From the NCBI GenBank assembly GCA_956465555.1, contig OY101129.1:868001-932000 (forward strand): a stretch of 64,000 nt of DNA. Direction: 5' to 3'. Shown one piece after another: positions 39,279 to 48,751 of this stretch. Both the position numbers and the translations under genes were made by a program. This DNA comes from Nitzschia sp. pyKryTriq1 (taxonomy: Eukaryota; Bacillariophyta; Bacillariophyceae; Bacillariales; Bacillariaceae). Positions within the stretch are counted from its first letter, which is position 1. Every line of letters begins with the position of its first letter. The notes below the pieces were generated by a model. That model was not told where the DNA came from and ran no database searches. It was given only the letters and a program-made list of their open reading frames with translations.

Positions 39279-39679
39279 CTACTAGTTGGTCGGCCAGACA
39301 GGTACTATATAAGACTCAATATAGTACCTATTATAGTACCCATCAATGTCTTTGCATTCCTTTTCTTTTCAAATGACGATGATGCGATTGTCATGCATTC
39401 ATGAAGCCTACATGAGCCAAATCATAGGTGCATAGCATGGGATTAAATATTGTGGTCTCTTGTCGTTCGTAAATGACAGGGATATTGTGGAGACCGAAAA
39501 TGGCGCGGTCGGGTTTGGGCTGGGCTCGCGATAGCCAACGAGAAAACCGTTAACTACAGAGCCAGCCTAGCTATGAGTTCGCCATCGTACCGATACAGTA
39601 CCCATCGTAGTTACGTACAGACTAGGGACAGACCGGTACGATATAGTACCGCGTACCTGTCTGGCCGACCAACTAGTAG
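39279..39679. repeat. 400-bp structure bounded by 27-bp perfect inverted repeats (MITE-like)
   Basis: Left arm 39279-39305 (CTACTAGTTGGTCGG... ending ACAGGTAC) is the exact reverse complement of 39653-39679. Similarity continues imperfectly outward for about 10 bp (ATCTCT). The enclosed 347 bp has no coding capacity. I could not identify a target-site duplication. It may be a non-autonomous DNA-transposon relic or a palindrome made by an inverted duplication. Confidence 0.55.
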
Positions 39680-39743
39680 TAGTAGAGATACCTCCTGCTG
39701 TCCGAATGTGAATCAGACCTTGATCAACATTTACAGTGGGAGG

Positions 39744-39814
39744 CTTCACCCTTCCAAGGCGACAAAAACAGCCTGAATCAGGCCCTTGGAAAGGCCTTCC
39801 AGGAACGTTCGTAC
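39744..39814 (+). repeat. dispersed intergenic repeat, copy 2
   Basis: Second copy of the repeat at 29091-29160, in the same orientation. Here the outer parts CCTTCCAAGG and CCTTGGAAAGG are near-complementary and the centre CCTGAATCAGG is palindromic, so nested hairpins are possible. It ends in GTTCGTAC directly before a GTAC/ACCGGTAC cluster, as in copy 1. Confidence 0.7.
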
Positions 39815-40260
39815 GTACCGGTACTGTACGCCTATCTAATATTCTCGCTTTCATTATTTCTCCTACTCTAGTAGACTACTCGTACCGGTAACTACTTTCG
39901 CAAGACCCTACTAGCTAGTAGGGACTACGAAGGGAGCAATACGCAAGCGCAATACGATGCGATGGTGATTTCTGTCGAATTATCCAAAGATCGCTTGAGT
40001 GCTCTTGAGTCGTTGTCGGTCATCATGCTGATTGTTTGTGGTGAAAACCGTAGCTAGACAACGAATAGTATTCCGCTCTACTTATTGGCAGTGGTCAACC
40101 CAATTTGCCTCCTTTATACCAATCTACGAGCAGGCTACTAGGAGTCTTAAAATCAAAGTTGCCAAGCTAAACTCAGAATGCTAATCTATTATATACTATC
40201 GGTCATACCGAATCGCGCATCATATTGTGTTGTTTGATTGATTGATTGATTGTTTGTTGT

Positions 40261-41850
40261 TTATTTGAGTTGCTTTTGCAAAATGGGGACCAAGTATTCC
40301 GCAACCTTGAGGGTTTCGACGGCAACTCCAATAGTGGCAACACCTTCTGCCGGTTGTCCGTCAACAGTGTGCTTGGCAACTCGTTCCTTGACGGTGATGT
40401 AGTCGGGGTCTTGTGTGAAGAAATAAGGCATGGCAGTGGGGTATTGGGCTTGCAATTCGGCGACGTGCTTCTTGTCTTCCTCGTCGGGCATGTAATAACG
40501 GAAGACTTCCTCGCCGGTAGCATCCGTTACGGTGGCATACGAGTCGGTTCCTCCACATCGGTCGGCGGCCACACTGACTTCCTTTCCGGTCTTGGTCTTG
40601 ATGGTGAACTTGATCTTGTCGAAATCTGTGTAGGGTTTTCCGGAGGGTCCGGTCAACGTTTGCATGGACGAGAACTCCTTGTCGGCAATGACTTCGGCAA
40701 TATTGTCGACGGAAACGTCGTAAAAGGAAACAAGAAGGGCAAGTTCGTGGATGGCCATGTTCTTCAACATACCCTCGGCGTTACGTTCAAAGCACTCTCC
40801 CAACGATTCGGGGGTGTTTTCGTAGGCATTGTTGGAGACAAAGGTGACATGCGAGTTGGGGACGGTTTCAGCATATTCTCGCGTCTTGCGAACGTACTTG
40901 CACACATTCTTGTTGTATCCCATCAAGACTTCAACACCAGCAGCCTCGGCTTCTTTCTTCATCTGCTCGAGCTCAGCCACGGTCGGAGCTCCAGGCTTTT
41001 CCAAATAAATGCACTTGGCACCATGGGCGATGGATTCGGTCAACAATTTTGGGTTGTCGGCGGTGCGTCCCGAAATCAAAGCGAGACGGGGGGCCTCCGG
41101 AGGAGGAAGGTCGTCCAAGGAGAGAGCGAATTTAGTTCCGTACTTGGTTTCGGTTTCATCTTGCCAGGTCTTGAAGTCTTGTCCGGCAGGGGAATCGGCT
41201 CCACCTCCCAAGAACCAAGGTTCGACGATGAAGTCCAACGAAGCGCTGGGGCACCTGAAGAATTAAAAAAGAAGCGAGAAAGTTAGTGTGGTGTGGTGGG
41301 TGTGAATTTTTCAAGAAACGACGAGACGAATAATTGTTTTCTCGTGTTTGTTTGGTCATGAACAGCGTTCGCGACGACGGACGAAAATCTTCCAAGTTGA
41401 AGTGCACACGCAGAATGCACGTAAAACCCGGTACCAGTACTGTCTGCAGGCAGATGGCACGTTGTCCTTCAGCATGACGACGGGAACCCGCACACCTGGT
41501 TCGGGATCATGGTCTCTGGACCTTTTCACGATGGAAACTGAATGGCTGCATGTACCAACCCAATCCAATAGCAGAGAGGAAGGAGACAAAAGCGCTGATG
41601 CAAAGAAATAAAAAAGTGGAACTTACTTGTCCTCGAGCATTTGCACAGCGTGGTACCATCCCATACCACGGTTGGGCGCTCCACATCCGACCAGGATGAC
41701 TTCGGCTTGTCCTTCCTTGGCGAACATGATGGGAGATCCCCCGAACGCACGAGAGAGGGTGCGGGCGCCGCTGCGGGCATTGTTGATGGCAAAGGCCGAG
41801 CCTCGGGTTGCAAGGGATGTGAACAACATGGTTGGCAATTGGAGTTTCAT
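40261..41850 (-). CDS. plastid-targeted Gfo/Idh/MocA-family oxidoreductase, two exons
   Basis: Exons (minus) 41850-41627 and 41254-40261, phase 2, give 405 aa. The leader MKLQLPTMLFTSLATRGSAFA has the diatom plastid AFA junction, then an Arg/Ser-rich transit part. The Rossmann start AEVILVGCGAPNRGMGWYHA lies at about 50, the conserved EKP in CIYLEKPGAPTVAEL, and the C-terminal alpha/beta substrate domain follows. The family uses NAD(P)(H) to oxidise or reduce sugars, inositols or related alcohols. The Rossmann loop GCGAPNRG departs from plain GxGxxG. The 372-nt intron is the longest in the window and itself holds a GTAC-palindrome patch. A four-carbon acid-sugar kinase lies 3 kb away. Substrate unknown. 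Confidence 0.82.
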
Positions 41851-43017
41851 TATGAGGAAAGTTGCGGTGGATGGATTGCGAAGATTATTTCGACGATTTG
41901 GATTTTTTGAGACAGACGTATGCAAAGGTCAAATGTGATGAGGGGAGATTGAAAATTTATGGGGAAGCGGAAGTGCCGCACCTTTTTGACGAATGTCTGT
42001 TCTCTGCACGGCAACATCTGGCCGTCCTCTACGTAGACTCAGTACTGGCACCCACGTACGGACAGACAATGAGAACCCATCAAAAGGCGAAGAAAGAAGT
42101 CAACATCCTCTGCCCGAAGAAAGATCTTGCCGGTCTTTGCTCTCCATCGTCGAGAAGAACGCCTGCATCGTTCTTCTCCATCCCTCTCCGACTGCCGACA
42201 GCCGAACAATGTCAATGATAATGCCGGTAAAAGTACGTCCTCTCTTCTGTCGGAAGATGGAGACTTCGACGGTCATCCTTGTGAGTGAGTCGTTCCGGCA
42301 TCCATCACCAATCCGCCGGCAATGATGCTGTAGGCAGAACAAAATACTCATACCGGCACCAAGTCATGAAGCATTCAAAGACATTGGACTACAGCTCTCA
42401 CACTACAACAACCCACTTGTCTGGATGTTGTGTCTGTTGCCCATGTTCGTAGTACATGTACAGAAGACGCAGTCCGTCGTGTCTGTGGTGTCTCTAAACT
42501 TCAACGATGGAGAAGCGTCCTTCTGTGTGCCAGGAATACACGAACAACATCACCCGAACTAATTCAATCAAAAAATGATGACAATACGCCGTGTCGGCAT
42601 CTTGACGAAAAATAATGGAAATCCGCAAAAGAAGTGTGTACATAGCGCCCGTGACGACCGATCGTATGCCTGGAGACACTGTTGAAAAAATAAATCATTC
42701 TTTCGACGCATTGCCGTTTTTCTGCTCGATGATCGACAGGGCGCTGACTGAAACTGCAGTCAGATATCCAACGATCAAGGTCTTGTGGTTGATTTGATTT
42801 TGACGGTAGGAATGATGTGTTGGATTGGCTCGTTCTTCGATGGAACTTGACTGCTGCATGCTCAGTAATAATTTCAAGTTTCTCTAGCATAGATTGCGAT
42901 TAGGCGCTTCAAAGAAGTTCTACCGGAACATTATACAACATCATATGACGTTTCCATAATATAGCTCTAGCGATTGCCTCGTTTTATCTTCCACAGCCAG
43001 TAGCTAGACTAGACTAT
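41851..43017. other. 1.17-kb intergenic region, no supported gene
   Basis: Lies between the oxidoreductase start and the 3' end of family member A (both minus). Several open frames up to about 110 codons occur on both strands but lack leaders, domains and splice logic. Two ACGTAC/GTACG elements occur near 42040-42060. Nothing else is seen. Confidence 0.45.
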
Positions 43018-44337
43018 CTACATCATCCCGACAGTGCGCTTCATGTTCACTTTGATACCTTGGTTGGTCTTGTAGTATCCATCCAACGGTGCTTTGAAAG
43101 TCGTTTCATACACGCCATCTGACCACTGAACCTTTACAGAGTCGTTGGGAGTGTAGGTGGTGGTAATGCGGCCTTTGTCGAGGTTTCGCGAGTAAGATAG
43201 CGACACATCACCGGCCAAGTTGACCGTGGGGACAATGGTGTCCCTGTCACTGAACGAGTGTGCCACCGTCAATTTCTTGCTTTGGGCATCCAACTGGAAG
43301 GAAGTTCCATCCATGGCATATCCCAAGCGAATATCTCCTTTGGAGCTGCCCAAATCGTACTTGGGAGTCAACGTCAAAGTGCCTCCAATGGTGCTAATGT
43401 CTTTTGTGACTTGGACTTTGGACAGGGTCACTGACTTTGTGCCTGTGTGAGTAAAAGGAGCATGGCCAATGTCAACCAAAGACGATTGGAAAAAGAACAC
43501 AACTGTGCGTGAGGAGCATTCCAATCGCATATGCCAACACTGCTCCTAGAAATCAAGCTATACAATAACATTTTAATCGCACCCAAAACAGTACAGCCAA
43601 TGGTCCTGTTTTGTGATCGACAGGCATGACGAGACGGCGGGCATGGTATGGTACAAACAAACAATTTTTTTACTCACCAGCTTGGCCAACCAACTGGACG
43701 TCCGTGCCAAACGCGCTGGCTCGAACATCCAAATCAACAGTGTCCGGTGCATTCACATCCATATCACCGCGAATCGAAACGTCTCCATATCCAGAGATCG
43801 TCTTCTTCAACTTTCCCCAGACGCTGGTGACAGGAGGCGCATCGACGTCGGTAATGGTCAGATCGACACCGCCCTGAAATTCACGTCATGACGAATAGAT
43901 TATGACAAAGGAAAAATGTGAGCTTCACTGGAATACGGAAATGAATCAAGGATAGGCCACTTCTATACTTTGAAGTTTCCAGAGTTGCAGTTTTTGAAAC
44001 TTACCGACACATCGACTCCAGCCACCTCGCCACTGTTGGACCACTTGATCCTGGGTTCGATGCCGCCCAAAGTACCCGACTGGTCTTCGCCAACACTAAT
44101 GCCAATCTAAAAGAAATAAAAGACGGGGAATACACTGATGTTAGATGATTGATTGATTCATTCATTCGTGCTCCATAGAACTCAATTGGAGTGGAACACC
44201 GACCACTTTTGGAAGGTGAAAAAGTGCTCCATCATCCGATCGGCCGATATCATCATACTCACCAGAACTTCAGGCTTGGGGAGTCCCGCCTCGGCCAACG
44301 CCACGAGAGCCAAAAATGAGATGCCAACAACTTTCAT
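43018..44337 (-). CDS. secreted beta-strand-rich protein, family member A (four exons)
   Basis: Exons (minus) 44337-44263, 44106-44005, 43873-43678 and 43442-43018 give 265 aa; introns are 156, 131 and 235 nt. The signal peptide is MKVVGISFLALVALAEA, cleaved before GLPKPEV. The mature part alternates hydrophobic and polar residues in short strands (GTLTLTPKYDL, GDIRLGYAMDG, GDVSLSYSRNLDKGRIT, KVQWSDGVYETTFKAPLDG), suggesting a beta-barrel or beta-sandwich. It aligns end to end with B (46764-47850) and C (48752-49783) but lacks their LTASADNQEV repeats and has two extra introns. I do not recognise the family; an outer-membrane-type barrel of a plastid or secretory membrane is one possibility. 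Confidence 0.75.
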
Positions 44338-44846
44338 TTTCTTCAAACACTGAGTTTATAACAACCGACTACTATCTATAGACTTTCGATAAACTCGAGA
44401 ATATGACGACGGTTGTCGGCATCTTGTCGGTTGACATCACCTCCACCGACCGAGTGGATACGCAGTTACTAGTTTCTGGATCCATAGAAAATCCAGAAAC
44501 CCGTCACCCGTCATCGATCGTGCGACGAAAGACGTCATCGCCGACGCTCGGATCATCACGCGGTTTTGCGGTCGATGATGTGGGATCTCAGATCTCAGAT
44601 CCCCCTTTTGGGATTGATTCGAATGAATCATTGATCAATCTACACGTGGCATGCATGCGTTCCACGGATGACGTCATTCATCACTTTGGATACGCTCTTT
44701 CGATCATCTTCCATCTTCCCTTTCTTTTCCTTTTCCTTTTTCTTCTTTGACCGTGGTCGATCTGAAAAAAAGGCAGGCAGCCTCCTTTTACGTTACCAGC
44801 ACAGAAAATTGCCTAAGGAGATATTCCTCCGTAGAATAGTCGCAAA
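44338..44846. promoter_or_regulatory. divergent promoter between family member A and the acid-sugar kinase
   Basis: Head-to-head spacer. It contains a short GATCTCA direct-repeat run at 44583-44600 and a pyrimidine-rich tract at about 44695-44750 upstream of the kinase. There is no GTAC cluster. Confidence 0.4.
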
Positions 44847-46169
44847 ATGGGAACAAAGATCATCGTTCTGGACGACGATCCAACCGGATCGCAGACGGTG
44901 CACTCGTGTCTGCTCTTGACGAAATGGGATACGGAGACACTGAAAGGCGCTCTGCTGGAAACATCTCCCCTATTTTTCGTCCTAACAAATACACGAGGAA
45001 TGTCTGCAGAGCGGGCCGCGGACCTGACTCGGGAAGTCTGCTACAATATTCGACTGGCACTGGAAGAATTAAGCGATGAGGCCAAAATAACCCCGATTTT
45101 GGTGAGCCGTTCAGATTCGACACTTCGTGGGCACTATCCAGTCGAGCCAAATGTTATTGCTGAAGAACTGGGACCTTTTGATGCGCATTTTCTGGTCCCC
45201 GCATTCTTCGAAGGAGGTCGAATCACTCGAAATTCCACGCACTATTTGGTAGTCGACGGAAAAGAAATCCCATGTCATGAAACCGAGTTTGCTCGCGATT
45301 CAGTTTTTGGATATTCCACTGCATATCTACCAAAATATGTGGAAGAAAAAACAAAGGGGACCATTCAAGCCGATCAGGTAGAAAGGTTTCTGCTGGATGA
45401 CGTCCGTGGTGATAGTTTGGAACGACTCAAGAATCTCAGCAACAACGTTTGTTGCGTCGTGGATTGCGAGAAACAGTCAGACTTGGATCATTTTTGTTCC
45501 CAATTGAAACAAGTTGCGGCAATGAATGGGAGAAAGTTTTTGTTCCGAAGTGGAGCATCGCTTTTGACTGCCTTGGCACAGCTACCTCCCCAGCCGATAC
45601 CCGCCGTCGAGATGGATAAGTACGTGCAGATGCATAGACCAGGTGCGATTCTCGTAGGATCACACGTCAAAAAGTCGACTATGCAGTTGACTGAGCTCTT
45701 AAAAAATCCTTCGGTGGTTGGTATTGAAGTGGACGTCAACATAATAAAGATAGGAGAAGGCGATGCCTTGCTACAAGCAATCATTCAACAATCTGAGGCC
45801 GCACATTCAGCTGGCAATCACCCAGCTATTTACACGAGTCGAACTGAACTCTCGTTTGACACATTCGAAGCGCGTCTGCAATTTGGTGAAAAGGTATCCA
45901 ATTTTTTGATGGACGTCGTCCGAAACTTACCCCCAACACTAGGATTTTTGGTCAGCAAGGGCGGAATCACGAGCAACGATGTACTGAGTGTGGGTCTATC
46001 ACTAAGCGCAAGTAGAGTGCTGGGTCAGATTCTACCGGGCTGCTCGGTCGTCAGGTGCCCCGATACTCATCCTCGCTATCCTCGAATGCCAGTCGTCATT
46101 TTCCCAGGGAATGTAGGCGACACAATTGGCTTGGCGACGGTGTTCGAACGAATGTCAAGTGGGAGCTAA
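44847..46169 (+). CDS. four-carbon acid sugar kinase (DUF1537/OtnK-like)
   Basis: 440 aa from the ATG at 44847 (gcaaaATGgga). The N-terminal signature DDDPTGSQTVH and the middle RSDSTLRGHYPVEPNVI are characteristic of the four-carbon acid sugar kinase family. C-terminal nucleotide-binding motifs are SKGGITSNDVL and FPGNVGD. Bacterial members phosphorylate D-threonate, D-erythronate or 3-oxo-tetronate for catabolism. No targeting leader is apparent, so it is probably cytosolic. It is a single exon with length close to bacterial enzymes. Few eukaryotes carry the gene, so bacterial origin is plausible but not tested here. The exact acid substrate is unknown. Confidence 0.87.
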   Translation: MGTKIIVLDDDPTGSQTVHSCLLLTKWDTETLKGALLETSPLFFVLTNTRGMSAERAADLTREVCYNIRLALEELSDEAKITPILVSRSDSTLRGHYPVEPNVIAEELGPFDAHFLVPAFFEGGRITRNSTHYLVVDGKEIPCHETEFARDSVFGYSTAYLPKYVEEKTKGTIQADQVERFLLDDVRGDSLERLKNLSNNVCCVVDCEKQSDLDHFCSQLKQVAAMNGRKFLFRSGASLLTALAQLPPQPIPAVEMDKYVQMHRPGAILVGSHVKKSTMQLTELLKNPSVVGIEVDVNIIKIGEGDALLQAIIQQSEAAHSAGNHPAIYTSRTELSFDTFEARLQFGEKVSNFLMDVVRNLPPTLGFLVSKGGITSNDVLSVGLSLSASRVLGQILPGCSVVRCPDTHPRYPRMPVVIFPGNVGDTIGLATVFERMSSGS

Positions 46170-46763
46170 CAATTTCCTGGCGCTCTAAAACTCCGCAAGT
46201 GTTCCAACAGCAGGACTCGATAAACAATGTGGTTCAATCCATCCAAGTAGATTATCCCCAATAGTAGTAAGCTGGTATCCCTTAAGTTTTCAAACCACAC
46301 TGTATGAGTGTCATAATATTATTTTGTTGCTGGTCGTCTCCTATGAGACGATCTTTACGATTGTCGATCGCTGACCCCTTTCTAGAGTGAGCAGTCACCA
46401 ATATTTGCCTGTGAAGGACTTCGACAACACGATCCAAAAGTAAATTTTAAAGTAAATCAAGTTCGTGAACAATTCAGGACTTCGACAACACGATCCAAAA
46501 GTAAATTTTAAAGTAAATCAAGTTCGAGAACAATTCAATGACTATATGCTTAATTGTGAGTGGGATGTTCTCCCCAGCTGAAGTACCAAGAGTCCTTGAC
46601 GACTGGAATAGTTTGGTAAAACATTTGTGATACCGCTGGAAAGACAATACTAGTGCACCAGACCTGCAAACGTGAAGGGAAGTATATTATACGACCTCTT
46701 CCAGTCGCAAACTCGCCTCGGTATGCACTGCCAGACGTACGATGATCCTTTAAGGCACACCAA
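46170..46763. other. convergent intergenic stretch with 2 x 61-bp tandem duplication
   Basis: Spacer between the kinase (+) and family member B (-). The tandem duplication at 46415-46536 is the only feature seen. Confidence 0.5.
46415..46536. repeat. tandem duplication, 2 x 61 bp, one mismatch
   Basis: Units 46415-46475 and 46476-46536, each starting AGGACTTCGACAACACG and ending AACAATTC, differ at one base (GTTCGTGAAC versus GTTCGAGAAC). AT-rich and non-coding. Confidence 0.88.
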
Positions 46764-47850
46764 TTAAAAGCTGATGTCGCGCTTGACATGAACATTGGCT
46801 CCGTTGATGTTGTATCCATCCATGGGCATGTCAACATTGGCGGTCCACGCGTTGTCCCGCCATTCAACGTTCAGACTGTCATTGGGCTTCAACGTAGCAG
46901 TCAAAGCACTGTCATCGCCAAGCGAGCGTTCCCATTCAACCGAAATATCTCCACGGTTGTTGATGGTGGGGGACACACGGTTGTTGGCATCAACCTGCTG
47001 AGAAATGGTGACTTCCTGGTTGTCGGCAGATGCCGTCAGGCGGATGTTGGTATTGTCCATCTGATGGTCGATCTTGACTTCTTGGTTGTCGGCTGACGCG
47101 GTCAACTCAAGGTTGGTGTTGTCAATTTTGTGCTTGATATTGACCTCTTGGTTGTCGGCCGAGGCGGTGAGCTTGACATTGGTGTTGCCATTGTCGTATC
47201 CGAGGACGACATCGGCTTCTTCGGATTCCATGTTGTATCGGGGGTTGATGGTGACGCGAGCGCCATCCAAGTCAAGTCCCTTGGTGGCTTCGACGCGTCG
47301 GACGTTGAAGCCTCCACCGGCAGAAGCGGTGAGACGAAGGGAAAGATCAGCATCTTCATTGTCGGCGTCGAGCTCGAGATCGGCAGAGCTGCGGTCCTGG
47401 GCATCCATTTCTCCACGGAGAGAGACACCCCAGCCACCAGCCTTTGTACTAGCCTTTCCCCAGACATTACGGGGGAGAGAGGCAATATCGGAGGTGGGGC
47501 GGACGGCCGATTCAATACCGTAGTCAAGATTGACATCACCCGACGACGACGATCCGCTCCAGTTTACGGTGGGGTCGAGTCCATCAAGGCCATCAAAATT
47601 TCCGTCACGGAGAGAAATCTATGGAATAAAATACCAGCGACGAAGATTGGGATTAGAGCCTATTTGGAGCCACATTTATTATAAAAAGGTGTCACGTATT
47701 CCGGCCGTCGTCCTTTATTGGTCGTCGCCACCACGACGACAAGTATGTCGGCTGGTTCAAAATCATAGAAAGTCGACTTACCGAAAGCTGGGGCTTTCCG
47801 GCATAAACACAGGTGCTAGCGATGGCGAGGTAAGCAATGGAGAGCTTCAT
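46764..47850 (-). CDS. secreted beta-strand-rich repeat protein, family member B (two exons)
   Basis: Exons (minus) 47850-47782 and 47618-46764 (intron 163 nt, phase 0) give 307 aa. The signal peptide MKLSIAYLAIASTCVYA precedes GKPQLS. The mature protein begins ISLRDGNFDGLDGLDPTVNW and is built of short alternating strands. Its centre has three 22-residue units around LTASADNQEV. Length equals C exactly and the exon structure is the same. The central 500 nt are nearly identical to C, while exon 1, the intron and both ends of exon 2 differ. No family known to me matches. A secreted or membrane beta-structure is inferred from strand periodicity alone. Confidence 0.82.
46816..47319 (-). repeat. 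near-identical inverted tract shared with gene C (arm in gene B)
   Basis: About 500 nt that are the reverse complement of 49229-49731. I found one difference by eye (AACATGG here, AATATGG in C). Sequence on both sides diverges. The tract contains the three 66-nt repeat units (about 46992-47190). Confidence 0.85.
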
Positions 47851-48751
47851 GGTGATGGTGATGATTCGGATTGAGTTGCTGGAGGTCAAGATTCCTTCGT
47901 AAACGAAAAATTATGAGCGATGTGTTGTATAAAACTGAGGACAGAGGGAACCCGACCAGATTGCAATTTCTAAAAAAATCGCAAGGTGTCAACGATCCAA
48001 AAAACAACACACTCCGATTTGGTATCTTTGAACTCTGTTCCGACCGTTGCTAAGAGTGTTGGCTGCAAGTTTTAGAGGAGATGACATGTTTTCTTTGGAC
48101 CTTTGGTGTCAGCGCACGCAAGAGTGTGATACTTGCACAGTACCGGTACCTGGTACAGTGCTGGGTACTGTTCGACAGTCAAAGCAAGGAAAAAGCACGC
48201 GGACATTATTTGTACTGCCGGAAGTGCAGCAGCGTACTACCGGTACAGCAATGGTGGTACTCGTACAGCACAACTCGCCGCCGCCTGACATCATGGAGGT
48301 GTCAACTCGCGCAGGCCGATCCATTTATGTTCATTTTTTCATGAATCCTTATGTGAAGAAAACCAGTCGAGTGTGCTTTTCTTGGTTCTGACGTCATCAG
48401 GAAGAAAAATTTAGAATACAAATCGCTGAAGAGTCATACCTTGGTCATACCGAACGATCCTATTGGCTATTCATATCGAGCAAAAAGTGGCCAAGAGCGA
48501 AGGAAGTGGCAGTTGCAATAAGGCGGTAGCCTCAGATCCGAAAAAGGTGTCAAATCTTTGACACCTTCAGCGAGCCGAGGGTTCCGAGCAAGTTGAACGT
48601 TAGGCTCTGACGTAATTGCAAGATCTAAAGAGTTGAATGAGCGAGTACATCACTTTGGCGAAGTAACCCTCACTTGTCGGGTGGTCGCTTTCTCACAATT
48701 TTTCGGTCTCGTCATCATCGTCATCCAAAGTTTCTCGCAATCATTCCAAAA
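47851..48751. promoter_or_regulatory. 901-bp shared divergent promoter of genes B and C with GGTGTCA motifs and a GTAC cluster
   Basis: Between the head-to-head paralogues. AAGGTGTCAA-type motifs occur at 47983 and 48296, and as a perfect inverted pair at 48544-48567; another (47686) lies in the gene B intron. A GTAC cluster is at 48135-48265 (AGTACCGGTACCTGGTACAG). These are candidates for a common regulatory module. Confidence 0.45.
48544..48567. repeat. perfect 11-bp inverted repeat AAGGTGTCAAA / TTTGACACCTT
   Basis: Arms 48544-48554 and 48557-48567 with a 2-nt spacer, 185 nt upstream of the gene C ATG. The near-zero loop suits a dimeric protein site better than an RNA hairpin. Confidence 0.75.

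Larger units (their letters stand above)
39105..40260. other. 1.15-kb convergent intergenic region with inverted-repeat pair, dispersed repeat and GTAC clusters
   Basis: No gene is supported. It holds a 27-bp inverted pair (39279/39653), dispersed repeat copy 2 (39744-39814), GTAC/ACCGGT patches at 39585-39660 and 39812-39890, and a TTGA/TTGT simple run near 40235-40260. It is the most repeat-rich gene-free stretch apart from 59428-60972. Confidence 0.55.

Noticed and set aside
39279-39679. Calling the inverted-repeat structure a definite transposon
   Set aside because: No target-site duplication or coding capacity was found and only one copy is in the window, so it is left as MITE-like.
40246-41286. 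346-codon plus-strand frame antisense to the oxidoreductase
   Set aside because: The minus strand encodes a clear Gfo/Idh/MocA protein with a consistent intron and plastid leader; the antisense frame follows from codon bias.
41993-42890. Short open frames of 60-110 codons in the 41.9-43.0 kb gap
   Set aside because: No signal peptide, domain, codon bias or splice continuity; overlapping frames on both strands are equally good.
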